Source: Moricandia arvensis
Taxonomy: Eukaryota > Streptophyta > Magnoliopsida > Brassicales > Brassicaceae
NCBI GenBank assembly: GCA_905132765.1
Contig: CAJHQP010001846.1
Span: 36,838 to 100,837 of the forward strand
DNA length: 64,000 nt
Reading direction: 5' to 3'
Position numbers and translations under genes: made by a program. Position 1 is the first letter of the stretch; every line of letters begins with the position of its first letter. The notes under the pieces are model-generated. The model made no database searches. It saw nothing but the letters and a program-made list of their open reading frames with translations, and was not told the origin of the DNA. This document shows, piece after piece, positions 20,977-33,193 of this stretch.

Positions 20977-22854
20977 TTATACGTTGAAGCGGAAAAGCAT
21001 CACATCTCCTTCTTTAACAATGTACTCTTTCCCCTCTGATCTCAACTACAACAAAAAAAAACAAGCAAATAATTATAAGAATACTCTAAGAGTGAACAAG
21101 AAAAACACGCGGGAGCTCAATTTTATGAACATTGGGGAAGAAACTCACAAGTCCTTTCTCTCTTGCTGCGGCGAGAGACCCAGCAGAGACAAAATCTTCA
21201 TATGCAACCTGAAACCAAAAACAAAACAAAGACAACCGGCTTCATATGCTTCCAAGTTTTTCATGACCATGTTGGAGTATTATAAGAGGAAAAGAATGGT
21301 TACAGTCTCAGCTCTAATAAAACCCTTCTCGAAGTCAGAATGAATGACACCAGCAGCTTGTGGTGCAGTCATGCCTGTATCAACAACCAAAATTACTTCA
21401 CATCCCCAGAAAATAAATGCATTTTGAAAATCCTACTGACTGGTGAAAACAAACCTGCGTGTATTGTCCATGCTCTTGTTTCCTGCCATAGAAAATTTGA
21501 GATGTTAGAAGGCTATGTTACAGAATAAGATATGCTTTAGTGTCTGTATGACCACCTTTTCACCAGAAGTGAAGTAGGTCTGCAAACCTAGCAGACTGTA
21601 AGTTGCCCTGATAAGGTTCCCAAGACCACTCTCGCTGACACCTAGCGAGTTCAAATATTCTGTACGTTCCTCAAGAGGAAGCTCGGTTAACTCAGACTCA
21701 ACCTGCTCACCGTGAAAGAAAGACTTATTCAAGGCAGGCATGAAGGTCTGAACGCATAAGAAAGATGAGAATGCTCCTGACCTGGGCTGAAACAACCACA
21801 TGACCAGACTGCAAATCCGAAGAAAGACCCTTAACTTGTTCAACATAAGTATTCTTGTCCGGGTCAGCAAGATCGGTTTCAGCAACGTTAGCGACGTAGA
21901 TCATAGGCTTCATGGTAAGCAAGCAGAGATGCTTGACGGAGTCCTTCTCGAGGTCATTCAAAGGAACAGAACGTGCAGGTTTCCCGTCAAGAAGGGCCTC
22001 TTGGATTCTTTGGAGAGCAGATTTTTCGGCTTCCTCCTTGACTTTGGACTGGGAATCCTTAGGCTTGCCTTTGCTAAGTCTGTCGAGACGTTTACCAATC
22101 TGGTCCAAGTCGCAGAAGATAAGCTCGAGATTGATGACATCAATGTCAGAAGTGGGATCAACTTTGCCATTGACATGAATGATGTCGTTGTCCTCAAAAC
22201 AGCGGACCACCTGGAGGATGGAATCCACTTCACGGATGTGAGATAAGAACTTGTTCCCTAATCCCTACAAAAAAAAAAAAGAGAAACAAAACATCAATCA
22301 ATCAATCTTCAAACTTGGTTCAGATAGAAGAGAGTAATGACTACTTCGCCTTGACTGGCACCCTTGACGAGACCAGCAATGTCGACGAACTCAATGGAAG
22401 CAGGGACCACTTTCTGAGAGCTGCTGAGCTTTGAGAGCACTTGAAGACGAGAATCAGGTACCGCCACTATTCCAACATTCGGCTCTATCGTGCAAAATGG
22501 AAAATTAGCTGCTTGTGCCTTTCCATTCTCCACCTTCATTATTATTAACAGCAACAAATGGAGCTAAGGTGTTCGACGATATGCCTCACTGAAACTCTGA
22601 ACAATGAAAATTTCAGAAAGACTTACGACGGCGTTAAAGAGAGTGGACTTGCCGACATTGGGTAGACCAACGATTCCGGCTTTGAGGCTCATTCTTACTG
22701 TCGAAGAAAAGCATCGCCGCTTCTCCAGAGTCAAAACTCCCACGAACCTCTTTGATTTTCCGGAGAAGCCTAACTGGTTTCTGAAGAGATGATGAGACTT
22801 TGACGGTAGCAAAGTCAGAGCCGCGACGACGCTGCTACAAGCTGCTCTCGCCAT
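20977..22854 (-). CDS. Organellar YchF-type GTP/ATP-binding protein
   Basis: Eight exons on the minus strand: 22627-22854, 22345-22533, 21782-22264, 21556-21702, 21455-21482, 21304-21374, 21149-21208, 20977-21045. Together they give 424 codons plus stop, and every junction keeps frame. The ATG at 22854 is used; the upstream in-frame GTG is not a start. Residues 1-57 are rich in Ser/Arg/Ala with few acidic residues (MARAACSSVV...RRCFSSTVRM), consistent with a plastid or mitochondrial transit peptide. The YchF core follows: G1 GLPNVGKST, NFPFCTIEPN, G3 DIAGLVKGAS, and the family's altered G4 NVAE in place of NKxD, which explains ATP preference in this family. A coiled-coil region and C-terminal TGS domain (TIHAGMTAPQAAG, ending MLFRFNV) complete it. 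YchF/OLA1 proteins bind ribosomes and affect stress responses. The Arabidopsis counterpart I recall is At1g56050. No lesion was seen. Confidence 0.95.
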
Positions 22855-22926
22855 CCTCACTACGATTACTCTCTGCCTCCTCTTCTCCCTACTATCTTTC
22901 TATCTCTCCCAGCTTTTCTGTTCTCA

Positions 22927-23025
22927 GGCCCAATAATAACAGGACCCATTATTATCCCTCTTTATGGGCGAACGTTAACGAAATACCCAATAATACTGAT
23001 GGGCCTAACCTTCTTCTTCTGGGCC
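22927..23025. promoter_or_regulatory. Shared YchF / U-box A promoter with three TGGGCC boxes
   Basis: The 417 bp between the divergent YchF (22854, -) and U-box A (23272, +) starts hold TGGGCC at 23000-23005 and 23020-23025, and its complement GGCCCA at 22927-22932. These match site II elements bound by TCP factors in plant housekeeping and organelle-related genes. Which gene they serve is not known. Confidence 0.45.
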
Positions 23026-23271
23026 GATAGTAATGAAGACACGTCATACTTACTTTCCTAGGTTCAGAATACGATGCTGAGAAGTTCAAAAGACGTTAAG
23101 TCTACTGTGTGTGCGTGTTTTTTTTTAGTATATTCTCAAGAAATGAAGACGCTTGGCTCGGGAAACTCAAAAGACTGTCAAAAGAAGGGAGAGTGAAGTC
23201 AACAAGAGTTCCATCAGAAGAAGAAACAAGTATCTTTATTTCTCGTTTTTCCTAATTTATTTTCATTGAAG

Positions 23272-25478
23272 ATGAACTCTGATCAGGCTTCATATGGAGT
23301 AGTAGGGAATTCGAACGAGGAGAAACGAGTCTTGGATAAATCAAAGAGGTACGTACGTACGTAGTATATATAGTATAGCACTAATTATAGATATATTGAT
23401 CTCTTTGCTGCATTTGATTTTGGTGGGGACCATCTATCTAATCTAGTCTGCTAAACTGGTTGACGGAACGTAACTTTGACAAGATTAAGGATGAGATCGT
23501 CCACACCATTATAAGACCAGCTTCTCCCTCCGCTTTCGTTATCAAGGTTTGTGCCTTTAATTTTGTATATCTCCTTGCAAATAGTTTGTTTAATTAATGC
23601 AATGCTTTGGACCTGGTGTGTGCATGCAGTCTCTAGTGTGTTCCATATTCGATATGGCAATGGTGGACAGTTCATATGTCTTATTCGCTCGTCTATCCCT
23701 CCATCTTTTTCACTCCCTTCCCCCTTTTCCATCACCTGAATCTCACGGCCATATTACCACTTTCGAGAGTCTCTTCTTACGCAAATGCCGAATGGAGCTT
23801 GAACACTCCTCTCCTCAAACTGATACACCACTACCACTTGTTTACGTTGATGAATCAACCTCCTCCTGGAGATTTATCAAGACCGTTCGTCTCTTGGCTG
23901 TAATCTTCAAGAACCCGATGCTCTCTCCTACTACTCGTCAAACTATCATTCAGGTTTTCTTTTTCTTTTTTTTTTACCTCTCTTATTATATACTCCCTCC
24001 GTTCCCGAAAGTAAGATTTTGTGGGAGTTTTTTTTTGTTCCACAAATTAAGATTTTCTAGAATTTTAAGGTACTTTTATTAATTAGTGTTAATGAATTGT
24101 ATACTTTTAAGAAACATTAATTAAAAATACTTAAACTGTTTAAATCTTATTGGTCAATAGTTATTGGAAACTGCATAATAGAAATAAATAATATAGTTAA
24201 TCATAAACATTAATTATGTTCTTAATAAACGTGTAAATTCTAGAAAATCCTACTTTCAGGAACGGAGGGAGTACATCTTCTAACTAACTTTGAGAGCAAA
24301 AGCATATTATTATTACATTACCTTTTTTTTTTTAATGTAATGTAGGTGCTCATGAATCCCATCTTCCCACCTGAGAGGAACACTGATGCCATGAACATTT
24401 TTTGGCCTCTGTTGGACTACTACCTGACTTCCATTTTTGTGATGACAATTTCAAGCAGCTACTGCAAAATTCACGGGTATACATACTCACCATCCAAATC
24501 ATTTTGTGTCATCTATCTCATGCCCATTGCTTCATTTGACAGGCTGTGGAGCTGGAGAGCAGTTACAATGAACAAGTGAAGCTTAGGAAAGAAGCAGAAG
24601 ATGCACTTGCTATAAACAAAGGAGCACTAGATTTGATGAAACGGCTACTTGAATCTTACAAGGAAGACAAATCTCAATTGCATTTACATGCTCAAGCTTT
24701 GGAGCAAAAGTACCAAGATGAGTCTAAGCTTAGGACAGAAACAGAATGTGCACTTATTACAGAAAGAGAGAGCATTGTCAAAATAAGGCTTCGACTGGAC
24801 ACTCTCGAAAATGAACACAGTAACTTGCGGTTGAAAGCTGAAGAACACGAGAGCAAGTACAAGGGCGAGCTGATTCTCAGGAAAGAATCTGAAATTAGAC
24901 TTCATAAAGAAAGGAGTGAGTTGGAGGCGATGACGCAAATGTTTGAAGCTTGTAAGATGGAACAAGAGAACCTGGCCTCACAGGTCAGAACTTGGCAGGA
25001 CAAATACGACCAAGAGTTAAGGATTAGGAAAGAAACAGAGGAGTCTCTTTGTAGACAAAAAGAGGAGCTTGAGATAGTGAAAGGACTACTAGAAGCATAC
25101 AACCAAGAAGCAGATGCGATGCGAGAAGAGAGGGACAGTGCTCTCGAAACAGTACAAGAGCTCACAAGAAAGCATTTGGAAGAGCGTCAACCCCCGCCAT
25201 CTTTTTACTGCCCTATCACACAAGTAAGCCCCTTTCCTTTTTTGATAAGATGATTACTTGCGCAACACTCAATCTCGTAGTCAAATAATACTATATATTT
25301 GCAGGAGGTGATGAAAGATCCACACTTTGCTGCGGATGGATTTACATACGAAGCAGAAGCTATTAAGAAATGGTTTAGCACAGGTCACGAGACTTCACCC
25401 ATGACAAATCTCAAGCTTCCTCATCGCAACCTTGTCCCTAACCGCGCTCTCCGGTCTGCCATTCAAGATTTGAGTTAG
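23272..25478 (+). pseudogene. MIF4G/coiled-coil/U-box gene copy A, frameshifted
   Basis: Exons 23272-23348, 23447-23546, 23630-23953, 24346-24476, 24543-25223, 25305-25478. The layout equals copy B, but exon 4 is 131 nt against 129. Compared with copy B it has a 1-nt loss in the T-run near 24397 and a 3-nt gain near 24464. The total is therefore not divisible by three and the frame is lost before the coiled coil and U-box. Either this copy is dead, only the N-terminal part is made, or the T-run is a sequencing error. Exons 1-3 remain open (LLNWLTERNFDKIKDE, MIF4G-like). Intron 3 carries a MITE. From exon 5 on it is identical to copy B at every position I compared. Confidence 0.75.
23993..24271. 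mobile_element. Stowaway-type MITE in intron 3 of U-box A
   Basis: 279 bp with terminal inverted repeats CTCCCTCCGTTCC(C/T)GAAAG and TA duplicated on both sides (23991-23992 and 24272-24273). The ends match the well-known plant Stowaway consensus CTCCCTCCGT. The matching intron of copy B (near 40380) has the uninterrupted site TTATATACATCTTC, which proves an insertion of exactly this segment. It has no coding capacity and would be mobilised by Tc1/mariner-type transposases. Confidence 0.95.
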
Positions 25479-25735
25479 ATTCTTCTTCCTGCTTGCTTTT
25501 CATTCCAGTTTTGGTATTGACCTATAATGGTGGGCATCACGAGTCTCTCTACCTCTACTATGTATGATATGAACCTTGCTCGATTTTGCTATCTAGTTTT
25601 TAGCTACTCTGCTATTTTTCTCGCGTTTGTTTTTCCATAAACCATAAATATGAAAAAGAGAATTTTCTCTCACAATTCGCAAGATACTATACTTGTCTAT
25701 AAAAAACGGGAAAGATAGAGAAGGTAAAGCTTCAA

Positions 25736-26148
25736 ATGGGACCTTTTAAAATTGGACATGGCAATTTGAATTTGAAGGCTGAGGATTTGGAGAGCAGGTA
25801 CAACGCAGAGCTGAGTATCAGAAAACAAACAAAATATGAGTACGGAGTTTATGGGGATGAAGCAACTGCTTTAAACTGCAAAAGAGAACAAGAGAACCTG
25901 AATTCACAGGTCAGGACTTGGCAGACAAGGACGACCAAGACGCTTATAGCCTTAGGGAGGGTACAGACGTTGCTCTTAATTTGTAGAGAATAACAAGAGT
26001 TTGACATAGTCAATGGGCTGGCTACTTGATTGAATCTTACAACAGAGAAGCAGATGCGATGTTAAAAAAGAAGAAGAGAGGAACAATGCTCTTGCAAGAG
26101 ATCTCAACATAGCAAACGGAACCTCCATCATCGGTTATTTACCCTATC
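25736..26148 (+). pseudogene. Relic of a third U-box paralogue (coiled-coil part)
   Basis: A decayed copy of the last coiled-coil repeats lies just after the U-box stop: NLNLKAEDLESRYNAEL, KREQENLNSQVRTWQ, then EFDIVNGL. A shortened PPSS..YPISQ follows, which aligns with PPPSFYCPITQ at the exon 5/6 border. Stops are at about 25991-25993 and 26027-26029. After the Copia insertion the relic continues from 32224 for a few dozen bases (GCAAGCCC corresponds to the intron 5 donor region). No U-box exon follows. It shows that the cluster once had a third member. Confidence 0.7.
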
Positions 26149-26734
26149 TGTGGGCTTTTGGGCTTGACTCTCGAATAAAAGGTCGGCCCATTTATCTGTT
26201 CGTATTGGGTTGCTGTTGTGAAGCTCAAGATGGGCTTTTCTCTGTGAAGTCCAACAAGTGGTGAAAGGTTGTTATAAGGGCCTAACGGCCTTATCTTCTT
26301 CTTCGAGCTACCTGAAACAAAGAGAAGAGAGAAGAGAAAACAGAGAGAGCGATCACAAGTGAGACAGATTCAAGAGGAACGAGTTCTACATAAGACGATC
26401 GATCGGAAACGGAGTCGGAGAGTCTCCGGTGACGTCGTCTGAGCAGGATCCGATTACTGGATAGTGTATTTCGGAGGTAACTTCAACACAGCTTCTCCGG
26501 TGTGTTTAGTATGTGTTGTATCTAGGTTACCGGAACTTGATAAAGGATCTAGTGAATCGTTGAGGTCAGAGTACCTCCCCGGACAGTAGGAAACGAAGTC
26601 CGGGTTACCAAATCTCTCGTGCATACTCTTGCTTGTTTTCTTTTGTTAGATCTCGCAAAACGAAACAAACCTAATCAATCTAGTACTCAAACAAGTGAAG
26701 AAACATTCAAGGATCTGAATCGAAATAGCTAACA
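26149..26734 (+). repeat. Copia-1 5' LTR
   Basis: 586 bp, starting TGTGGGCTTTTGGGC and ending ATAGCTAACA. The partner is 31638-32223. The primer-binding site starts two bases after its end. Confidence 0.95.
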
Positions 26735-26788
26735 AGTGGTATCAGAGCTATTGGTTGAGCTACGAGTTGAGTATTGGAAGCTATCGAT

Positions 26789-29700
26789 ATGGATCCTACA
26801 CCAGGTCGTTTCGAGATGGAAAAGTTTGATGGCAAAGGGGACTTTGGGATGTGGAAATATAAGCTCCTTGGCCAGCTTGAGATCCAGGGCCTAGCATAAG
26901 TGCTTGATGATAATGCAACACTCTACAAGGATTCAGGTAAACTCGAAGATGGTGCTGAACCAGTCTTGGATCCAGTTAAGGTTGCGAAGGATACTCGAGT
27001 TAAGAACCTAATGGGAACATGTCTAAGTGACATGATTTTAAGGAAGGTAATGCACGAGTCTACAGCCTATGGAATGTGGAAAGCTCTTGAAAAGGATTAT
27101 CAGACTAAGACTTTGCCGAACAGGATATATCTCAAACAACAGTTTGCTAGTTATCGAATGGAAGAGACTAAGACGATAGAAGAAAACATGGATGGTTTCT
27201 TAAAGCTGGTGAGCGATCTGGCAAGTCTTAATATAAATGTCAGTGACGAGGATCAAGCCATTCAACTTCTCATTAGTCTACCATCTCAGTATGAAGCACT
27301 GGTTCATACATTAAAGTATGGAACAGGCAAGGATACGCTTACTGTCAGAGAAGTGGTTAGTTCAGCATATGCCAAGGAGATTGAGTTGAAGCAAAGAGGA
27401 TTGTTAGGAAAAGGTGGACGATCAAGTTCTGAAGGTCTCTATGTTGAGTCAAGGGGAAGATCTAATAAGAGAAATGATCGTAACTACAGTAACAATCGCT
27501 TTGGAAAAGGCAGGTCAAAGTCAAGGAATTACATGTCTAAATCCAAACCTAAATAAAATAAGGATCAAAAGACTGGTTGTTTCATTTGTGGCAAAGATGG
27601 CCATTGGAAACGAGAGTGTCCGCAGAGATATAATAAAACGCAAACATCAGATGATGCTGCGAACTCAGTTTCAGCTCGAAGACAGCCATTGGTGCTCACT
27701 GTGAGTACTAATGATTCTAAAGATAGGTGGATTCTAGATTCTGGGTGTACTTTCCACATCACACCACAAAGAGATGTATTGTTTGACTACAAAAGCATTG
27801 ATGGTGGAAAGGTCTTGATGGCGAACAACACTCAATGTGATGTCAAGGGAATTGGAAAAATCAGGATTGTAAATGCTGAAGGGACAGAGGTGATACTTAC
27901 TGAAGTAAGACACATGGCACAAATGAGCAGAAATCTAATCTCGTATGGAATGCTCGAAAAGGCTGGATGTACCTACAAAGGTGAGAGTTTTAAAGTGGCT
28001 TTCTATAAGAATGGTGAGAAGGTTATTTCAGGAAACTATCATGAAGGTCTTTATTATCTTCAAGGATACGTGCCTAAAGTTGAAGTGAATCTTGCAAAGG
28101 AAGAGCCTAATATGACTGATTTATGGCATTCAAGGCTGGGTCATATGAGTGTATCTAATATGAATGTTTTGGTCAAGAAAGGATATCTTAAGATCAATGC
28201 GGTTGAGGACTTAAGGTTTTGTGAAATTTGTGCTCTTGGAAAAGCCCACAAGCAAAGTTTCAACAAGGCCAAACACACAACTAAAGGAATTCTAGACTAC
28301 GTTCATTCTGACCTATGGGGCTCTCCTACAACTCCAGAAAGCCTTGGAGGATGCAAGTATTTTGTTAGTTTCATAGATGACTATTCTAAAAAGGTTTGGG
28401 TGTTCTTTCTGAGGACTAAAGATGAAGCTTTTGATCGTTTCAAAGAGTGGAAGCTGGAGGTTGAGAATCAAACGGGAAAAAATCTTAAGTGTCTCCGAAC
28501 TGATAATGGTCTGGAATTCTGCAATCATAAGTTTGATCAGCTGTGCAAGGAGACAGGGGTTAAGAGGCACCACACCTATACTTACACGCCACAACAAAAT
28601 GGGGTTTCTGAAAGAATGAACAGGACTATAATGGACAAAGTCAGGAGTATGTTAGCCGAAACAGGGCTGAGTTCTGAGTTTTGGGCTGAGGCAACATCTA
28701 CTGCAGTCTACTTGATAAATAGAACCCCAAGTTCGAGTATTGACTTTGAAATTCCAGAGGAAAGATGGTCAGGAGGAAAGGTCGATTTATCCCATGTCAG
28801 ACGTTTTGGATGTTCTGCCTTTGTACACAGAGTGCAAGAAAAGACAAGTCCTAGAGCTATAAAGGGGATTTTTGTTGGTTATCCATTTGGAGTGAAGGGT
28901 TACAGAGTCTGGATTCAAAATGAAGGGAAATGTGTTACTAGCAGAAATGTTGTGTTCCATGAACAAGAATTGTTCAAAGATATGATGAAGAATCCTAGTG
29001 CTGATGTTGATGAAGATTTGAGTGCTTTGAACAATGCGAGAAAAGGAAAGAAGAAGGTGTCATTCAATGATGATCTTATACTTGGTCCAACTCCTTATGG
29101 GAATCGCGAAGGAGCATCAACTTCAGGTGGAGTTATTTCAGATTCAGACGAGGAAAGTTCTCAAAGTTCAGAAAGCTCAGATGAAGGATCAGACTCAGAT
29201 CTGGGAACTGGTATTACTGTGAGTTCTGGTGATACTTCATTAGACGAATATGTTCTAGCGAGAGACCGGGTAAGGAGACAGAATGTTAAAGCGCCTTCTA
29301 GATTTGATGATGCTAATTTGGTAGCATATGCTTTGAGTGTCGCTGAAGACTTAGAGGTCGAAGAACCTAAGTCCTATACCGAAGCAATGAGGACTAAAGA
29401 ACGGAGGTTTTGGCATAATGCAGCTAAGGAAGAAATGGTTTCGCTTGAAAAGAACAGGACATGGGATCTTATTGAACAACCTAAGGATCAGAAAACAGTC
29501 GGGTGTAGATGGATTTTCAAACTAAAGCCTGGCATTCCAGGAGTGGAAGATAGAAGATTCAAAGGAAGGGTTGTGGCAAAGGGGTACTCTCAGAAAGAAG
29601 GGATTGATTATACCGAGATTTTCTCACCAGTGGTCAAGCATGTCTCCATTCGAATTTTCTTGTCATTGGTGGTTAATTTTGATTTAGAGTTAGAACAGAT

Positions 29701-30922
29701 GGATGTCAAGACAGCTTTCTTGCACGGAGATCTAGAGGAAAGAATTCTTATGGAACAGCCTGAGGGTTTCATTGAGAAAGGAAATGAGGATACGGTGTGT
29801 TTACTAAGGAAGTCTCTCTATGGTTTGAAGCAGTCTCCTAGACAGTGGAATCTTAAATTTGACAGTTTCATGAAGAAGCAGAAGTTTATCAGAAGTGAGT
29901 TCGACTCATGTGTTTACATGAAAGATGTTGACACAGAGAAAGCTATCTACTTGCTCTTATATGTTGATGATATGCTTATAGCTTCTGGGAACAAGGCTGC
30001 GATAAAAACTCTAAAGGACAGTTTGAGTGGAGAGTTTGAAATGAAAGACTTAGGGAAGGCATCCAGAATTCTTGGAATGGACATTATTCGTGAAAGAAAC
30101 AAGGGAATTCTAGTGCTGTCTCAGGAGAAGTATCTAGTAAAGGTTCTGAAAACGTTTGGGATGTTTGAAGCTAGAACTGTTGTCACACCTACAGCGTCTC
30201 ATTTCAAATTAAAAAGTCTACATCCTAAGGAAAGAGAGGAAGAGTATGAACATATGAAGGACGTTCCATACGCAAGTGCTGTTGGGAGTTTGATGTATGC
30301 TATGGTTGGATCAAGGCCAGACCTAGGGTTTGCTGTTGGTTTGATCAGTCGATTCATGTCAAATCCTAGTAGGGAACATTGGGAGGCAGTGAAGTGGGTT
30401 CTGAGATATGTAGCAGGAGCCTACAGTAAGTGTTTGACATTTACAAGGAATACCGAGTTCAAGGTGGAGGGTTTCTCAGACTCAGACTATGCAACGGATT
30501 TGGACAAAAGAAGATCAGTCTCAGGGATTGTCTTTCAAGTTGGGGGTAATATTGTATCCTGGAAATCAGGACTACAGTCAGTGGTAGCATTATCCACCAC
30601 CGAAGCTGAATTCATGGCCCTAACACTAGCAGTAAAAGAGGCTATTTGGCTAAAGAACTTTATTACAGAGCTAGGCTACAAACAAGACAGTGTAAGGATA
30701 CACTGTGATTCTCAGAGTGCAATTGCCCTATCTAAGAACGCAGTACATCATGAAAGGACTAAACACATGGATACTCAGTTCAACTTTATCAGGGATATTG
30801 TGTCTAAGAAAATTGTCAACCTAGCGAAGATACATACGTCTAAAAATCCTGCTGATTTCTTAACCAAGTGTGTACCTGGCACCAAGTTCCAGCTCTGCTG
30901 TGAACTGCTCAGTGTCTACTGA
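26789..30922 (+). pseudogene. Copia-1 gag-pol, one frame with two stops
   Basis: ATG at 26789; 1378 codons in a single frame ending at 30922, with only two internal stops, TAA at 26897-26899 and TAA at 27554-27556. Gag (FDGKGDFGMWKYKL) is followed by a CCHC knuckle CFICGKDGHWKREC (about 27578). The protease has DSGCTFH. The integrase has an HHCC part (WHSRLGHM ... CEICALGK), a D,D,E core (HSDLWG, DNGLEF, PQQNGVSERMN), and RT with AFLHGDL and YVDDML. RNase H has STTEAEFMAL and ends near HTSKNPADFLTKC. No frameshift was found. Two point changes separate it from a complete frame, so products would have to be supplied in trans. The part after 27557 is a clean open frame of about 1120 codons. Confidence 0.92.
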
Positions 30923-31637
30923 GACTGTTGAAGTGGCTCCGGGTAACTCCATCAAGGGCGAAACATGCAGAAGAAAGAAAATGAAAGTTTGGAGTTAGTC
31001 TTCTGTAAACATCTGAATATTTGAATTGAAGATTATTCAGAGAAGAAAAAAAAAGGAAAGGGGTTACCCGTAGAGAGGCAGAGATAAGGGCAGATCTCTG
31101 GTGTTGGTTCAGTGAAAGACTTCAGGTGTCAGGTGGGGTATCCGAAAGAAGGTACAGTTGTTGTTGTGTGTCGGTTCCAGATCTGTAAACTTGAAGCAAG
31201 AAAACGACAGGTCTGTGGTTTATATGAGTAGGTAAAAGCTTGAAAGATACATGCATGAAAGGAAAGCTAAAGATCTGAGAAGCTATTACCGTTCAGTGGA
31301 AGCGAGTTGAAGGTTTAACGGTTTCTCCACCAAGGGAGTTCAGATCAAGAACATGCAACAACAAAGAAAGAAGTTCGAAGTCAAGTCTTCTTTATCTCTT
31401 GAAATCAAAAGTATATCAACATGTATTTTTGATGGCTAAGAAAGAGAAGGAACCGAGAAAAGGTCTTACCAGGTGAACAAGAAAGTTTTTCGTCTGAGAA
31501 ACGAAGGCTTAGTCAACTGGTTCCATAACCAGTTGGTCTAGAGAGAAGGCAGAGCTAAACGGCGACAAGAGAGAGAACAGACAGAACACTTCTTAGGTTT
31601 TTCGTGTGGCTTATCCGAAAGTCAAGAGGTGGAGTTT
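30923..31637 (+). other. Copia-1 3' non-coding region and polypurine tract
   Basis: 715 bp between the pol stop and the 3' LTR, rich in GAAGAAAG-type purine stretches. The purine-rich AAGTCAAGAGGTGGAG at about 31619-31634, just before the LTR, is the likely polypurine tract. No open frame of note. Confidence 0.6.
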
Positions 31638-32223
31638 TGTGGGCTTTTGGGCTTGACTCTCGAATAAAAGGTCGGCCCATTTATCTGTTCGTATTGGGTT
31701 GCTGTTGTGAAGCTCAAGATGGGCTTTTCTCTGTGAAGTCCAACAAGTGGTGAAAGGTTGTTATAACGGCCTAACGGCCTTATCTTCTTCTTCGAGCTAC
31801 CTGAAACAAAGAGAAGAGAGAAGAGAAAACAGAGAGAGCAATCACAAGTGAGACAGATTCAAGAGGAACGAGTTCTACCTGAGACGATCGATCGGAAACG
31901 AAGTCGGAGAGTCTCCGGTGACGTCGTCTGAGCAGGATCCGATTACTGGATAGTGTATTTCGGAGGTAACTTCAACACAGCTTCTCCGGTGTGTTTAGTA
32001 TGTGTTGTATCTAGGTTACCGGAACTTGATAAAGGATCTAGTGAATCGTTGAGGTCAGAATACCTCCCTGGACAGTAGGAAACGAAGTCCGGGTTACCAA
32101 ATCTCTCGTGAATACTCTTGCTTGTTTTCTTTTGTTAGATCTCGCAAAACGAAACAAACCTAATCAATATAGTACTCAAACAAGTGAAGAAACATTCAAG
32201 GATCTGAATCGAAATAGCTAACA
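31638..32223 (+). repeat. Copia-1 3' LTR
   Basis: Partner of 26149-26734, same length. It ends CTAACA at 32223 and is followed by the target duplication CTATC. Confidence 0.95.
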
Positions 32224-32682
32224 CTATCTCACAGGCAAGCCCATAGCTTTACTTGCACAACACTCATTTTCTTACGCAGCCTAGGTACTAATATGTCAAG
32301 TTACTATAGGTAACTATTGAAAGGTACTGCGAATGGCACTTATATATATAAATATAACAGCGCTTGCTGTCATTTCATCAAGAAACTGGAAACATAAAGA
32401 TCACATGATATCTCGATATGTCCATTTCATCGGCGGATAGAGTTTACGAGGAAGACTGTTATTGTACTATTACATGATTCTAGTAGAACATCTATGATAA
32501 GATTAACTCTGTTTTGAGGTACTGGAATACAATGAGTAGGGTACCTATAAGCAGCTGGAAGCCTGCAAAAGCTTTGACGCTGCAGCTAAGCCACTGAGTA
32601 TGGCACCTTCGACGTTCGGACTGACACAGAAATCGCCACAGATTGCTAGATTCCTGTTTCTATCCCAGATACACCTCTCCTC

Positions 32683-33092
32683 TGTTAGTCAAGAACACAT
32701 TTTTTTGGTGGTCGGTGATGACAGTGGACGGTGGCCGTAATTGGAAAATCAAAGAAAACGGTTTGGTGATTTGTCAACAATCGTGAGCTTCACCAACCCT
32801 CAATTTTTCCTATAAATACTCAAGGTGAGGGGAAAAGAAAAATCATCCCAACAATCCAAAAGAAAGAGAGAACAAAAAGAGAAGAAGAAAAACTTCTCGT
32901 GAAAAAAAAAAAAAAATTCGGGTGTGAATTTAGAGCATTGTAAAATTTCCCGGTGATAATAAAAAGATCTGTAGCAGGTCCGGAGACGTAGGCAAGATTG
33001 GCCGAACTTCGTTAACAATTTTGTGTGTTTTCTTCCCGCTCCCGCAAATTCTGATTTTTCCGGAAGGAAATTTGACCCCATATTTCCTAACA
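32683..33092 (+). repeat. Copia-2 5' LTR
   Basis: 410 bp, with TATA-like CTATAAATAC near 32811 and an A15 tract near 32904. The partner LTR at 37237-37644 has A12 there. Confidence 0.93.
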
Positions 33093-33193
33093 ACTGGTAT
33101 CAGAGCTACAATGATCGGTCAAAAAATGAGTTATTGTTAACGTAACATCTGTTCATCGACGGAGGTGTTTTAAACACGGTGGTTTAAGAAACG

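Larger units (their letters stand above)
26149..32223 (+). mobile_element. Copia-1: LTR retrotransposon, nearly intact
   Basis: 6075 bp with 586-bp LTRs at both ends (TGTGGGC...CTAACA) and 5-bp target duplication CTATC (26144-26148, 32224-32228). The uninterrupted site is preserved at 42284-42294 in the second copy of the tract. The primer-binding site TGGTATCAGAGC (26737-26748, initiator tRNA-Met) follows the 5' LTR. Domain order gag-protease-integrase-RT-RNase H places it in Ty1/copia. The LTRs differ at about 9 of 586 positions (1.5%). Confidence 0.97.

Noticed and set aside
20755..21343. Two overlapping plus-strand frames (94 and 128 codons)
   Set aside because: Antisense to YchF exons 7-8 and introns; no domain.
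21800..22246. 148-codon plus-strand frame
   Set aside because: Antisense to YchF exon 3, whose spliced frame, motifs and junctions are unambiguous.
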